Virus record (IMG/VR): IMGVR_UViG_3300046501_000332 | Coordinates: 1 to 48,230 of that record | From: a virus | Length of the DNA: 48,230 nucleotides | Direction: 5' to 3' (one strand) | Shown: positions 28,236-36,985 of the stretch, one piece after another | Layout: every line of letters starts with the position of its first letter | How positions within the stretch are numbered: position 1 is the stretch's first letter | Notes under the pieces: model-generated | What the model was told of the DNA's origin: nothing | What the model saw: the letters and a program-made list of their open reading frames with translations, nothing else | Databases searched by the model: none | Position numbers and translations under genes: made by a program

Positions 28236-31117
28236 TCGATCAAAGCTCACAGTTTTACGCCATCCTGACGAACATCGGGGTGGCAAAACAGGCGAACGCT
28301 GATGTGCTCGGTATCGCCTGGAAAATCACGCAGATGGGCGTGGGTGATGCGAACGGCACTGACCCCCAGCCGAACGCGGCTCAAAAGACGTTGATCAACG
28401 AGTGGCGCCGGGCGCCGCTTAATCAGCTCAAGCAGGACACCACGAACCCGGGCGTGATCATTGCCGAGCAGGTGATTCCGGCCGATGTTGGTGGCAAGTG
28501 GATTCGCGAAATCGGCCTGTACGACTCGGACGGCGATCTGGTCGCTGTCGCGAACTGCGCGCCGTCCTTCAAGCCACTGCTTACCCAAGGCTCTGGCAGA
28601 ACCCAAGTGGTTCGCATGAACCTGATCGTCAGCAACACGGCCACTATCGAGCTGAAGATTGACCCGAGCGTGGTGCTTGCCACTCGCGAATTCGTGCTGA
28701 GCGAGTTGGCAAAGCAGGATTTCAAAAGCTCGGTACTGGTGTGTGCGCCGGGCAACATCGTTCTGAGCGGTCTTCAGACCATCGACGGCGTAGCGGTTCC
28801 CGCTGGAAAGCGCGTGCTGAACCCGTTCCAGACCGCTGCCAAGGATCGCGGCATCTGGGTGACTGGCGCAGGCGCGTGGACCCGTGCAACCGATGCGGAC
28901 ACCAGCGACGAAGTAACACCTGGCATGCTGGTGTTGGTGGAGCAGGGCACCCAGTACGGCGACAGTGCTTGGCAGTTGGTCACCGATGCGCCGATTAGCC
29001 TGGGCGTGACCGCGCTCACGTTTGAGATGGCGTGGGGCCGCACTGGCGTGACGCCAGGCGATTACCGCAGTGTGACGGTCGACAAACTAGGCCGCGTAGT
29101 GGGGGCAACAAACCCGACGACCGTGGCGGGCTATGGACTGACGGACGTTTACACCAAGACGCAGATTGATACCGCTCTGGCTCAGAAGGCGTCACTGAAT
29201 AGCCCGGTGTTAACGGGTCTTCCGAAAGCTCCAACCGCTTCGACCTCGACCAACTCAGACCAGATTGCGACCACGGCGTTTGTGCAGGCGTTGCTTACTG
29301 CCTTGGTGGGTGCTGCGCCGGATACGTTGAACCAGATCAACGAGATTGCAGCGGCATTGGGTAATGACCCCAATTTTGCCACCACGATCATGACCCTGTT
29401 GGGTCAGAAAGCACCGCTCGCCTCGCCAGTTTTAACGGGCGATCCAAGGGCGCCGACCCCCTCGCCGGGAGACAACGACACCAGCATTGCCACAACGGCA
29501 TTTGTTCAGGCTGCACTTGCGATGTTCGGTGTCGGTGCCTCTGCAGCGGTTATCACCGACTACAACGCTATCACGGCGTCAGGCTTTTACCGGGATGTCG
29601 GAACCGCTGCAAATGCGCCGCTAGCTACCACGATGAGCATTATTCATGTGCAGTGGAGCGGTAACGCGGGCTTGCAGATTGCAGCAGCTGCAACCGCGCA
29701 GCTCGCGTCGTCGCGCATTTTCTGGCGTAACGCGGCTGGCGGTTCCTGGAGTGGCTGGAAGGAATTCGGCGCCCTTGATTCGCCGGTAATGACGGGTGAT
29801 CCAAAAGCGCCGACACCGGCCGTTACGGATAACGATACGTCTGTGGCGACTACTGCCTTCGTGTATTCCGTTCTGTCGGCCTTGGGTATCGCGCCGGGGG
29901 CTAAGAACAACAACGAACTTGCGCAGGGGACCGACCTCAATGCGGTTCTGAATTTCGGTGTGTATTCGCAGCCAGCGACCGCAAACGCGACGTTGGCCCT
30001 GAATTATCCGAAGGCGGTGGCGGGCACGCTGCTGGTGCTGCGCGGCAGCGCCACGTTCGTCAATCAGGTCTATCAGGAGTACAACACCGGCCAGCTGTGG
30101 ACCCGTTCGATTTACAACGGGGTGCCGTCAGCCTGGCTGCAATCGGCGAGCATTGACTCGCCCGTTTTAACGGGTGATCCACGGGCACCAACTCAGAACG
30201 TCGGGGACAACGATACAAGCATTGCGACGACTGCCTTCGTACAGGCAGCACTGGCCGCGTTTGGTATTGGCTCGTTCACTGGCCCGCTCGCAACTGACCT
30301 AAATACGACTGTGCTTGGCGGCGCTTTTCGAACCACGAACGCCACGGCAAATACGCCTGTTACGGGCAATCTGTCGGGGTTTACCTTCCCCTACAACAAC
30401 GGCGGCTGTTTGCAAATTGCTTCGCAGCTGGGCGGCGTCGGGCGGCTGTTCTGGCGGACTCAAGCGGGTTCAACTTGGTCACCATGGCGAGAGGTGGCGG
30501 GGACCGATAGCCCGGCGTTGCTCGGTAACCCAACCGCTCCAACGCCTGGAGCTGGCGACAACAGTCAGTCGATTGCCACTACTGCATTCGTCAGAGGCGC
30601 GGCGGGCGATATGTTGGGGATGGTGGCTCACTTCGCCATGCCGACGCCTCCGGATGGCTGGCTGAAACGAAACGGCGCTGCTGTATCCCGTACCACCTAT
30701 GCAGCACTGTTCGCGAAGATCGGGACATCTTGGGGGGCGGGTGACGGCTCAACCACGTTCAACCTGCCGGACGCTCGCGGCTACTTTGACCGGGCTTGGG
30801 ATGACTCGCGCGGGATCGATACGGGGCGGGCTTTTGCCAGCAATCAGGCTCCACAGAACCAAAGCCACACCCACTCGGGCACGGCTTTGACATCCGGCGT
30901 TCACAACCACGTAACCGATTTTGTGCGGGAAAAGCTTCCGGTCGCGAACGTAACTGATGGTGGTAACGCCGTGCTGGGCGATCAGATTACAGATGGGATT
31001 CAGCCGATGACGAGTTCGACAGATCCCGGACACACGCACACCCTGAGCATTGCCAGTTCTGGCGGCACGGAAGCGCGACCTTATAACCAAGCGTATTTGG
31101 CCTGTATCAAATATTGA
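28232..31117 (+). CDS. Tail fibre with tail-collar tip and internal repeats
   Basis: A 961-residue receptor-binding fibre. Residues 1-165 form the phage tail-collar (DUF3751-like) attachment domain (WKITQMGVGDANGTDP, IREIGLYDSDGDLVAVA). Then five repeats of a SPVLTGDPRAPTP...DNDTSIATTAFVQ pattern begin near residues 325, 400, 515, 645 and 762 and separate three knob-like domains (for example LASSRIFWRNAAGGSWSGWKEF). Residues about 795-961 are a tail-collar tip with GSTTFNLPDARGYF and a His-rich QSHTHSGTALTSGVHNH. The C-terminal end fits chaperone-assisted folding by the next gene. Host range likely depends on it. Confidence 0.9.
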   Translation: MIDQSSQFYAILTNIGVAKQANADVLGIAWKITQMGVGDANGTDPQPNAAQKTLINEWRRAPLNQLKQDTTNPGVIIAEQVIPADVGGKWIREIGLYDSDGDLVAVANCAPSFKPLLTQGSGRTQVVRMNLIVSNTATIELKIDPSVVLATREFVLSELAKQDFKSSVLVCAPGNIVLSGLQTIDGVAVPAGKRVLNPFQTAAKDRGIWVTGAGAWTRATDADTSDEVTPGMLVLVEQGTQYGDSAWQLVTDAPISLGVTALTFEMAWGRTGVTPGDYRSVTVDKLGRVVGATNPTTVAGYGLTDVYTKTQIDTALAQKASLNSPVLTGLPKAPTASTSTNSDQIATTAFVQALLTALVGAAPDTLNQINEIAAALGNDPNFATTIMTLLGQKAPLASPVLTGDPRAPTPSPGDNDTSIATTAFVQAALAMFGVGASAAVITDYNAITASGFYRDVGTAANAPLATTMSIIHVQWSGNAGLQIAAAATAQLASSRIFWRNAAGGSWSGWKEFGALDSPVMTGDPKAPTPAVTDNDTSVATTAFVYSVLSALGIAPGAKNNNELAQGTDLNAVLNFGVYSQPATANATLALNYPKAVAGTLLVLRGSATFVNQVYQEYNTGQLWTRSIYNGVPSAWLQSASIDSPVLTGDPRAPTQNVGDNDTSIATTAFVQAALAAFGIGSFTGPLATDLNTTVLGGAFRTTNATANTPVTGNLSGFTFPYNNGGCLQIASQLGGVGRLFWRTQAGSTWSPWREVAGTDSPALLGNPTAPTPGAGDNSQSIATTAFVRGAAGDMLGMVAHFAMPTPPDGWLKRNGAAVSRTTYAALFAKIGTSWGAGDGSTTFNLPDARGYFDRAWDDSRGIDTGRAFASNQAPQNQSHTHSGTALTSGVHNHVTDFVREKLPVANVTDGGNAVLGDQITDGIQPMTSSTDPGHTHTLSIASSGGTEARPYNQAYLACIKY

Positions 31118-31138
31118 TCATCGGCCGGAGGGTTTCAT

Positions 31139-31843
31139 ATGGGCGAAATTGAACAAAGCTCACAGGTTCAGGATGTTGATGCGCCTGTGGTGCGCTGGTG
31201 GGAGCAGCAAGGGGTTGTTACTCCAACTGTGTGTCACGTCTCGCCGTTGACAGGCGAGTTTGTAGGGCTGGGGATCGCAGATCCGAGCCCGCTTGAACCC
31301 GACGTCTGGCTAATTCCTGCCGGGGCGCATTTGGGGGATGCGCCTATTGTCTTCCCGGACAGCGCGGCAGTCTGGAGCGTGGAAGACGCTACTTGGCACC
31401 AAGTATCCGATTACCGAGGCAGGACCGTTTACGACAAGGACACCCGGGAAGCGAGCGTGTATGAGGTGCTGGGCGAGCTTCCCGAGTCGTTTACCTTACT
31501 GGCGCCAATGACTGATTTTGATGTCTGGAGGGGCAAGTGGGTGCTTGACGTTGAGGCCCGCGATGCAGCGTTGATCAGTCGAGTCCGCCTCAAGAAGTCC
31601 CTTCTAACTCAGTGCGCGGCGGGCATGATTTCAACCCTGCAATACGCCGTCGACAAAGGCATTGCGACCGATGCTGAAGTGGCGGCCCTAGATGCCTGGC
31701 GCACTTACAGTGTCCTGCTGAGTCGGATCGAGCCCGGCCCTGTCGTCACCTGGCCAGACGGTCCAGACAACGCAGCCCTGACTTCGTGGCTTGAGTCCAA
31801 AGGATACGAAGACTTACCGGATCTGCCTGAAGAAGCACCTTAA
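31139..31843 (+). CDS. Tail fibre assembly protein (Tfa-like)
   Basis: A 234-residue protein with the Tfa C-terminal pattern FDVWRGKWVLDVEARDAALISRVRLKKSLL...WRTYSVLLSRIEPGPVVTWPD. The N-terminal half is beta-rich with PDVWLIPAGAHLGDAP. Tfa proteins fold and cap the fibre tip and can stay on the virion. RBS GGAGGG lies before the ATG at 31139. Followed by two hairpins. Confidence 0.85.
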   Translation: MGEIEQSSQVQDVDAPVVRWWEQQGVVTPTVCHVSPLTGEFVGLGIADPSPLEPDVWLIPAGAHLGDAPIVFPDSAAVWSVEDATWHQVSDYRGRTVYDKDTREASVYEVLGELPESFTLLAPMTDFDVWRGKWVLDVEARDAALISRVRLKKSLLTQCAAGMISTLQYAVDKGIATDAEVAALDAWRTYSVLLSRIEPGPVVTWPDGPDNAALTSWLESKGYEDLPDLPEEAP

Positions 31844-31868
31844 ACGCCCCGTACTCCGGGGCGTTTTC
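31842..31868 (+). terminator. Terminator after the fibre assembly gene
   Basis: Stem AAACGCCCCG (31842-31851) with CGGGGCGTTT (31857-31866) and T run; it overlaps the Tfa stop codon. Confidence 0.78.
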
Positions 31869-31888
31869 GTTCCTGTCCTGTTTTTCCC

Positions 31889-31912
31889 AAGCCTCGCCAT
31901 GCGGGGCTTTTT
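31889..31912 (+). terminator. Second hairpin before the sheath gene
   Basis: Stem AAGCCTCGC (31889-31897) with GCGGGGCTT (31901-31909), CAT loop and TTTTT, followed by CACATCTGGAGA and the sheath ATG at 31933. Two hairpins in a row insulate the fibre from the sheath gene. Confidence 0.7.
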
Positions 31913-31932
31913 CACATCTGGAGATTGGCTCT

Positions 31933-33105
31933 ATGAGTTTCTATCACGGCGTTACCGTAACGAACGTCGACACCGGTGCGCGCACCATTTCCCTGCCGTC
32001 CTCCTCGATCATCGGGCTGTGCGACACCTTCACCCCGGGGCCGGGTGCGAACAGCACGCCGCTGGCATCGGCAAACGAACTGAAGCTGATCACCAGTGAG
32101 CGCGAAGCGATTGCCGCATGGGGCGCTGATTCGGCGATCACCAAGGCCTGTCAGGCGATCTTTGTGCGCGCCAAGGCGGTGATCGTCGGTTGTGGCGTTG
32201 CTACGGTCAGCGAAGCGGCGGCCCAGACCTCGGCCATCATCGGCGGCGTCCTGGCTGACGGCAAACGTACCGGCCTGCAAGGCCTGCTTGACGGCAAGAG
32301 CAAGTTCAACGCCCAGCCGCGTCTTCTGATCGCGCCCAAGCACACCGCCACACTGGCGGTGGCGACCGCGCTGGATGCGCTGGCGGGCAAGCTGCGCGCC
32401 ATCGCGATCATCGACGGTCCCGGCACCACGGACGAGGCGGCCATGGACTATGCCGATAACTTCGGCAGCAAGCGCGTGTTCATGGTCGATCCGGGTGTGC
32501 AGTTCTGGGACAACGTGGCGAGCGCAACCGTGGATGCTCCGGCGTCGGCATGGGCGGCGGGCATGTTTGCCTACACCGACAGCGAGTACGGTTTCTGGGC
32601 CTCGCCGTCCAACAAGGAAATGGTCGGCATCACCGGCACTACGCGCCCGGTTGAATTCCTGGACGGTGACGAAACCTGCCGGGCCAACCTGCTCAATAAC
32701 GCGAACATCACCACCATCATTCGTGATGACGGTTACCGCCTCTGGGGGAACCGCACCATGTCCAGCGATGCGAAATGGTCGTTCGTTACCCGCGTGCGGA
32801 CCATGGATATCGTCATGGACGCGATTCTGGCGGGCCACAAATGGGCCGTTGACCGCTCGATCACCAAGACCTACGTCAAGGATGTTACGGACGGCCTGCA
32901 ATCGTTCATGCGCGACCTGAAGAACCAAGGCGCGATCATCAACTTTGAGGTCTACGCGGACACCGAGTTGAACACGGCCAGCCAGCTCTCGCAGGGCAAG
33001 GTGTATTGGAACATCCGCTTTACCGATGTCCCGCCTGCTGAAAACCCGAACTTCCGTGTGGAAGTGACCGATCAATGGATTACCGAAGTCCTCGAAGCCG
33101 CGTAA
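31933..33105 (+). CDS. Contractile tail sheath protein
   Basis: A 390-residue P2 FI-like sheath subunit: FYHGVTVTNVDTGARTISLPSSSIIGLCDTF at the start, AIAIIDGPGTTDEAAMDYADNFGSKRVFMVDPGV in the variable middle, and the conserved C-terminal assembly part YRLWGNRTMSSDAKWSFVTRVRTMDIVMDAI and YWNIRFTDVPPAENP. It contracts on infection. This gene proves the phage is a myovirus type. RBS CTGGAGA precedes it. Confidence 0.95.
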   Translation: MSFYHGVTVTNVDTGARTISLPSSSIIGLCDTFTPGPGANSTPLASANELKLITSEREAIAAWGADSAITKACQAIFVRAKAVIVGCGVATVSEAAAQTSAIIGGVLADGKRTGLQGLLDGKSKFNAQPRLLIAPKHTATLAVATALDALAGKLRAIAIIDGPGTTDEAAMDYADNFGSKRVFMVDPGVQFWDNVASATVDAPASAWAAGMFAYTDSEYGFWASPSNKEMVGITGTTRPVEFLDGDETCRANLLNNANITTIIRDDGYRLWGNRTMSSDAKWSFVTRVRTMDIVMDAILAGHKWAVDRSITKTYVKDVTDGLQSFMRDLKNQGAIINFEVYADTELNTASQLSQGKVYWNIRFTDVPPAENPNFRVEVTDQWITEVLEAA

Positions 33106-33116
33106 GGAGCGTCTGA

Positions 33117-33620
33117 ATGATTCCTCAAGTCCTTTCTAACACCAACCTGTTCCTGGACGGTGTGAGCTTCACCGGCGACATCCCTTCGCTGACGCTGCCC
33201 AAGCTGACCGTCAAGACCGATGCCTACCGGGGCGGCGGCATGGCGGGCGAAATCGAAATGGACATGGGCCTGGAAAAACTGGAAGCCGGGTTTGTCACCA
33301 ACGGCATTCGCCGCGAGTCGCTGAAGTTTTTCGGCCTGGCGGATCGCACGGCGGCCAACGCGGTGTTTCGTGGTGCCTTCAAGGGCCTGAAAGGCGCCGT
33401 CTCGGCAGTGGTTGTCACCCTGCGCGGCGGTATCAAGGAAATCGACCCGGGCGACTGGAAGCCGGGCGACAAGGCCGAGATGAAACACAACATGTCGCTG
33501 GTTTATTACAAGCTGGAAATCGACGGCCGCGTGATTCACGAAGTCGACATGGTGAACAACGTGCGCGTCATTGATGGCGTCGACCAAAACGCAGCAGAAC
33601 GCGCCGCCCTCGGGCTGTAA
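33117..33620 (+). CDS. Major tail tube protein
   Basis: A 167-residue P2 FII-like tube subunit: PQVLSNTNLFLDGVSFTGDIPSLTLPKLTVKTDAYRGGGMAGEIEMDMGLEKLEAGFVTNGI is the complete family signature. Stacked hexamers form the inner tube under the sheath. RBS AAGGAG precedes by seven bases; the gap to the sheath gene is 11 bases. Confidence 0.94.
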   Translation: MIPQVLSNTNLFLDGVSFTGDIPSLTLPKLTVKTDAYRGGGMAGEIEMDMGLEKLEAGFVTNGIRRESLKFFGLADRTAANAVFRGAFKGLKGAVSAVVVTLRGGIKEIDPGDWKPGDKAEMKHNMSLVYYKLEIDGRVIHEVDMVNNVRVIDGVDQNAAERAALGL

Positions 33621-33629
33621 GGAAAGACC

Positions 33630-33941
33630 ATGACGCAAGCAGCAGATGCAAAACAGCTCCCGAGCTGGCTAAGAGAGACCGAACAGGGGATGAGCATCAC
33701 CCTCAAGTACAAGTCGACGGTCAACGGTATCACCGTCGACAAGCTGTCGATGCGCGCGCCGAGCATCAAGGACAACCGCACCGCCAAGGATCTGGCCGGG
33801 GGCGACAACGAAAAGCACGAACTGAACCTGTTCGCCACCCTGACCGAGGCGCATGTAAACGACATCGAGGCGCTGAAAGAGCGCGATTACCGCCGTTTGC
33901 AGGAAGGCTATTTTCGCCTGGTCAGCGAGGATGAACTGTAA
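33630..33941 (+). CDS. Tail assembly chaperone E
   Basis: A 103-residue protein of the P2 gpE group: LKYKSTVNGITVDKLSMRAPSIKDNRTAKDL followed by an acidic helical end (LFATLTEAHVNDIEALKERDYRRLQEGYFRLVSEDEL). It would coat the tape measure during assembly. In P2 a programmed frameshift extends E into E'; here the overlapping downstream frame is in the +1 (or -2) register, not -1. Confidence 0.85.
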   Translation: MTQAADAKQLPSWLRETEQGMSITLKYKSTVNGITVDKLSMRAPSIKDNRTAKDLAGGDNEKHELNLFATLTEAHVNDIEALKERDYRRLQEGYFRLVSEDEL

Positions 33942-34053
33942 CCCGCAGACCATGAAATTGGCGGCCAAACGCTTGGCAGCGGAAACCGGGTTTTCCGCTG
34001 CCGAGATACTGGCGATGCCGTTCAATGAAATGCTTTGGTGGCTCACGGACTGA
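33931..34053 (+). CDS. gpE'-like tail assembly chaperone extension
   Basis: A 40-codon frame overlapping the end of E by 11 bases and running to TGA at 34053; an internal ATG at 33952 would give 33 residues. The product ends with GFSAAEILAMPFNEMLWWLTD, the pattern of gpE' proteins (F-x-W/S-x-x-E-I-x-x-L-P-F-x-E-L-x-x-W). Too short for routine calling. It is expected to be made as an E-E' fusion by frameshift within 33877-33941, or from its own start. Confidence 0.62.
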   Translation: MNCNPQTMKLAAKRLAAETGFSAAEILAMPFNEMLWWLTD

Positions 34054-34079
34054 GCCCCTTTTTTCGGGTGGGTGGCGGT

Positions 34080-36974
34080 ATGGCGGAAAGCTTGAAACTC
34101 GGCCTGGTGATTGGTGGCGCCGTAAGTGCCACGGTCGGCAAGGCCTTCAAGGAAGTTGAGAGCAAAATTAAGGCCCTCGACGACAAGGGCGCGAAAGCGC
34201 GCATCCTGCAAAGCACCATCGGCGAGACCATCAAACTTCGGGATGAATGGAAGCGGGCGCACGATACCGGGTCGGTGGGTGCGTCCATGTTGCTTTCCCG
34301 GCTTAACGCCAATCTCTCGGCGCTCAAGGCGCAGGGGGTTGAGGTGAGCAGGCTGGGCAAGGCCTATGAGGCCATGGGCCGCACGGCACGCGCTGCCGAG
34401 TTGAAGGCCAAAGGCCGACAGCAGATCGAGCAGGGACGGGCAGGGCTCAAAAGTACAGTCGGCGCGGCGGTGGCGACCACGGCCATGGCGGCAATCCCGA
34501 CCAAAATCAGCGCCGATTACGGTGCAATTATTCGTGACATCGCGATCAAGGCTGGCGTGGCAAACACCCCGCAAGAAGCGCAGATGTCGAAAACCATCAT
34601 CCAGACATCGCGTGATACGGGCATGGCCCGCAACGATGTGGCCGAGGTGGTAAACGCCCTAGTGGGCGCCGGTATGGAGTTGAAAGACGCCATCAGCTAC
34701 GCACCCACGGCCGCCAAGTTTGTGGTCGGTCAGGGCGCTGACGGTACGGACACGGCGAAGATGATCAACGCCTTGGGCCAGAACGCCAAGATCAGCGACC
34801 CCAAGGTGATGCAACAGGCGCTTGAGGCCATCGCCTATCAGGGGCAGGCGGGCAGCTTCGAAGCCAGCGACATGGCGCGATGGTTCCCTGAATTGCTGGC
34901 GAGCATGGGCAAGCTCGGCATTACCGGCATGGATTCGGTCAGCCAGCTGGGCGCGATCCTGCAAGTGCAGATGAAAACAGCGGGCAGCGCGGACGAGGCG
35001 GCCAACAACTTCAAAAACTGGGTCGAAAAGATCGGCTCAAACGACACTGTGACCGCGTACAAAAAGGCCGGGATCGACTATCAGAAGTCGATGGAAACCG
35101 GCCTGCAAAAAGGCATGTCCACGGTCGAATCCAGTTTTGCGCTGGCTCAGAAATACATTGAGAAGGTCGACCCGGAGAAGGCCAGGCAGATGGCCGAGGC
35201 CACGGCCAAGATCAGCAAGGAGGCCGACCCGGCAAAAGCCAAAGCCATGATGAACTCGCTGGAACAGGCGCTGCGCACCGGCGATCTGTTCGCAGACATG
35301 CAGGTGAAAGCCGCGCTGACCGCTTTCATGCAGAACAAGGAGCTGTACGAGACGCTGAAAAAGGATTCCCGCGAGGCCTCGGGGATTCTGGACAAGAACC
35401 TGGCTGAGCGCCGCAGCGCCTCGGCGCAGATGTGGAAAGAAGTCGGGCAAAGCATGGATGACGGCCTGCGCTCGGTGGGTGATGCGATTGCACCGTCCAC
35501 CGACGCCGTGGCGTCGCACCTGACCAGCGTAGCCCGCAGTCTGGGCGGTCTCTCTGACAGTTCGCTTCAGGTCGTGGGCGGTGTTGGTGCGGCCATCGCT
35601 GGCTGGCTAGCTCTGAAAGGGCTTATCAACTCGGCGAAAATTGCCCGTGGCCTGATGAACGTCGGGCGCGGCACCCTGATGGGCGACCCCAACACCCCGC
35701 AAAAAGTGATCGTCACCAACATGGCGGCACTGGGCGGCGCGGGTGTGGGTGGTGCTGGTGTGGGCTCTGCGGCCGGTGCCGAGGGCAAGAAGAATCCACG
35801 CAAGCGCTGGTGGCGCCGTGGGCCGGTCGACGTGGCGCCGGTCGTTACGTCGCCGCCTGCGGCTTCGCCCAAACCGCGCATGCGTGTGTATGCCGGTAGT
35901 TCAACGCCGGAAGCGCCAAGGCGCCTGAGTGACTGGCGGCCGCCGACCAGCACGCCCGGGGCGACAGTCACACCCGGGGCGACAGTGACGCCCAGGGCGC
36001 CGATCACTTCAGTGGCACCGCTGGCCCCCGTGGCTTCGCTGGTGCCAACGCCGGGCAGGACGGTGAGCGCCGCACATGCCGGGCGCGTGGAGGGCAAGGG
36101 CAATCTGGCGGGGGCTCTATTTGACGCTGCCGTGAACGCAAAGGAAGTGTACGAAACGGCGCAAACCCGGGATGAAAAGGCCGAAGGCTACGGCACGGCG
36201 GCGGGTTCCGCTGCGGGCACGCTGGCCGGTGCGGCGGCGGGCGCGGCCATCGGCTCGATAGTGCCGATCATTGGCACAGCCATTGGCGGCATGATTGGCG
36301 CCTGGCTGGGAAGTCAGGGCGGTGCCGCGCTGGGTGGTACGGTCGGTAAAGCCCTGTTTGGCGGACCCGATGAACCCGAGGTGCAGGTGGCCCAAGCGGC
36401 GCCGCCTGCGGGCGAGCGTGTAGGCCCCGAGGTTCCAAGTCTGGACCGCATGAAAGCCGAGCTGGAGGCCAAGCGCGAAGGTCGGTCACTCGTTACGCGT
36501 AACGATCCGGTCGCGCCGGTGGAGCGTACAAGATCGATCCTTGAGACTGATCGGCCGGTGCTGGCGTCGGCGCCGCCGGTGGTTCCGCTGCCAGGTCAAC
36601 CCACCCGGCCGCCGCTGGGTCCGCTGTTGATGATGGCGCCGCGAATTCCGCCGGCACAACCGCTCGTTAGTCGTAACGAAGTGGCGGCATCGAGCGGCCC
36701 GGCCTTGGGGGATGTCGCCAAAGCGCTGACCCCGAAACCGGCAGCACCGAGCGCCGCGCCCTTGGCGCCGAAAGCAGAGCCACCGGCCAAGCCCATGCAG
36801 GCCAAGGTAGAGCAGAAGGTGGAGATTCACGCGCCGCTGACCATCACGGTGCAGGGGGATGTTAAAGACCCTCGCCAGTTGGCCCAAGAGCTACAGCCTT
36901 ACCTTCAACAGCAGCAGCGCGACATCAGTGCCCAGCTGGAGCGCTCCAAGCTGTACGACGAACCGCACGTTTAA
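34080..36974 (+). CDS. Tail tape measure protein
   Basis: A 964-residue TP901-type tape measure setting tail length. N-terminal coiled-coil region (ESKIKALDDKGAKARILQSTIGETIKLRDEWKRAHDTG), central TP901 core (GMELKDAISYAPTAAKFVVGQGADGTDTAKMINALGQNAKIS) and hydrophobic segments near 170 and 490-510. A proline/threonine/valine stretch with tandem TPGATV units (about 630-660) and a glycine/alanine segment (LAGAAAGAAIGSIVPIIGTAIGGMIGAWLGSQGG) follow. Start ATG at 34080 follows GGTGG; the frame extends upstream but without a site. Confidence 0.93.
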   Translation: MAESLKLGLVIGGAVSATVGKAFKEVESKIKALDDKGAKARILQSTIGETIKLRDEWKRAHDTGSVGASMLLSRLNANLSALKAQGVEVSRLGKAYEAMGRTARAAELKAKGRQQIEQGRAGLKSTVGAAVATTAMAAIPTKISADYGAIIRDIAIKAGVANTPQEAQMSKTIIQTSRDTGMARNDVAEVVNALVGAGMELKDAISYAPTAAKFVVGQGADGTDTAKMINALGQNAKISDPKVMQQALEAIAYQGQAGSFEASDMARWFPELLASMGKLGITGMDSVSQLGAILQVQMKTAGSADEAANNFKNWVEKIGSNDTVTAYKKAGIDYQKSMETGLQKGMSTVESSFALAQKYIEKVDPEKARQMAEATAKISKEADPAKAKAMMNSLEQALRTGDLFADMQVKAALTAFMQNKELYETLKKDSREASGILDKNLAERRSASAQMWKEVGQSMDDGLRSVGDAIAPSTDAVASHLTSVARSLGGLSDSSLQVVGGVGAAIAGWLALKGLINSAKIARGLMNVGRGTLMGDPNTPQKVIVTNMAALGGAGVGGAGVGSAAGAEGKKNPRKRWWRRGPVDVAPVVTSPPAASPKPRMRVYAGSSTPEAPRRLSDWRPPTSTPGATVTPGATVTPRAPITSVAPLAPVASLVPTPGRTVSAAHAGRVEGKGNLAGALFDAAVNAKEVYETAQTRDEKAEGYGTAAGSAAGTLAGAAAGAAIGSIVPIIGTAIGGMIGAWLGSQGGAALGGTVGKALFGGPDEPEVQVAQAAPPAGERVGPEVPSLDRMKAELEAKREGRSLVTRNDPVAPVERTRSILETDRPVLASAPPVVPLPGQPTRPPLGPLLMMAPRIPPAQPLVSRNEVAASSGPALGDVAKALTPKPAAPSAAPLAPKAEPPAKPMQAKVEQKVEIHAPLTITVQGDVKDPRQLAQELQPYLQQQQRDISAQLERSKLYDEPHV

Positions 36975-36985
36975 CGGGAGGGGTC

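Noticed and set aside
31912-33075. 387-codon minus-strand frame over the sheath gene
   Set aside because: Antisense shadow of the sheath gene, with His/Arg/Val-rich low-complexity product and no start signal.
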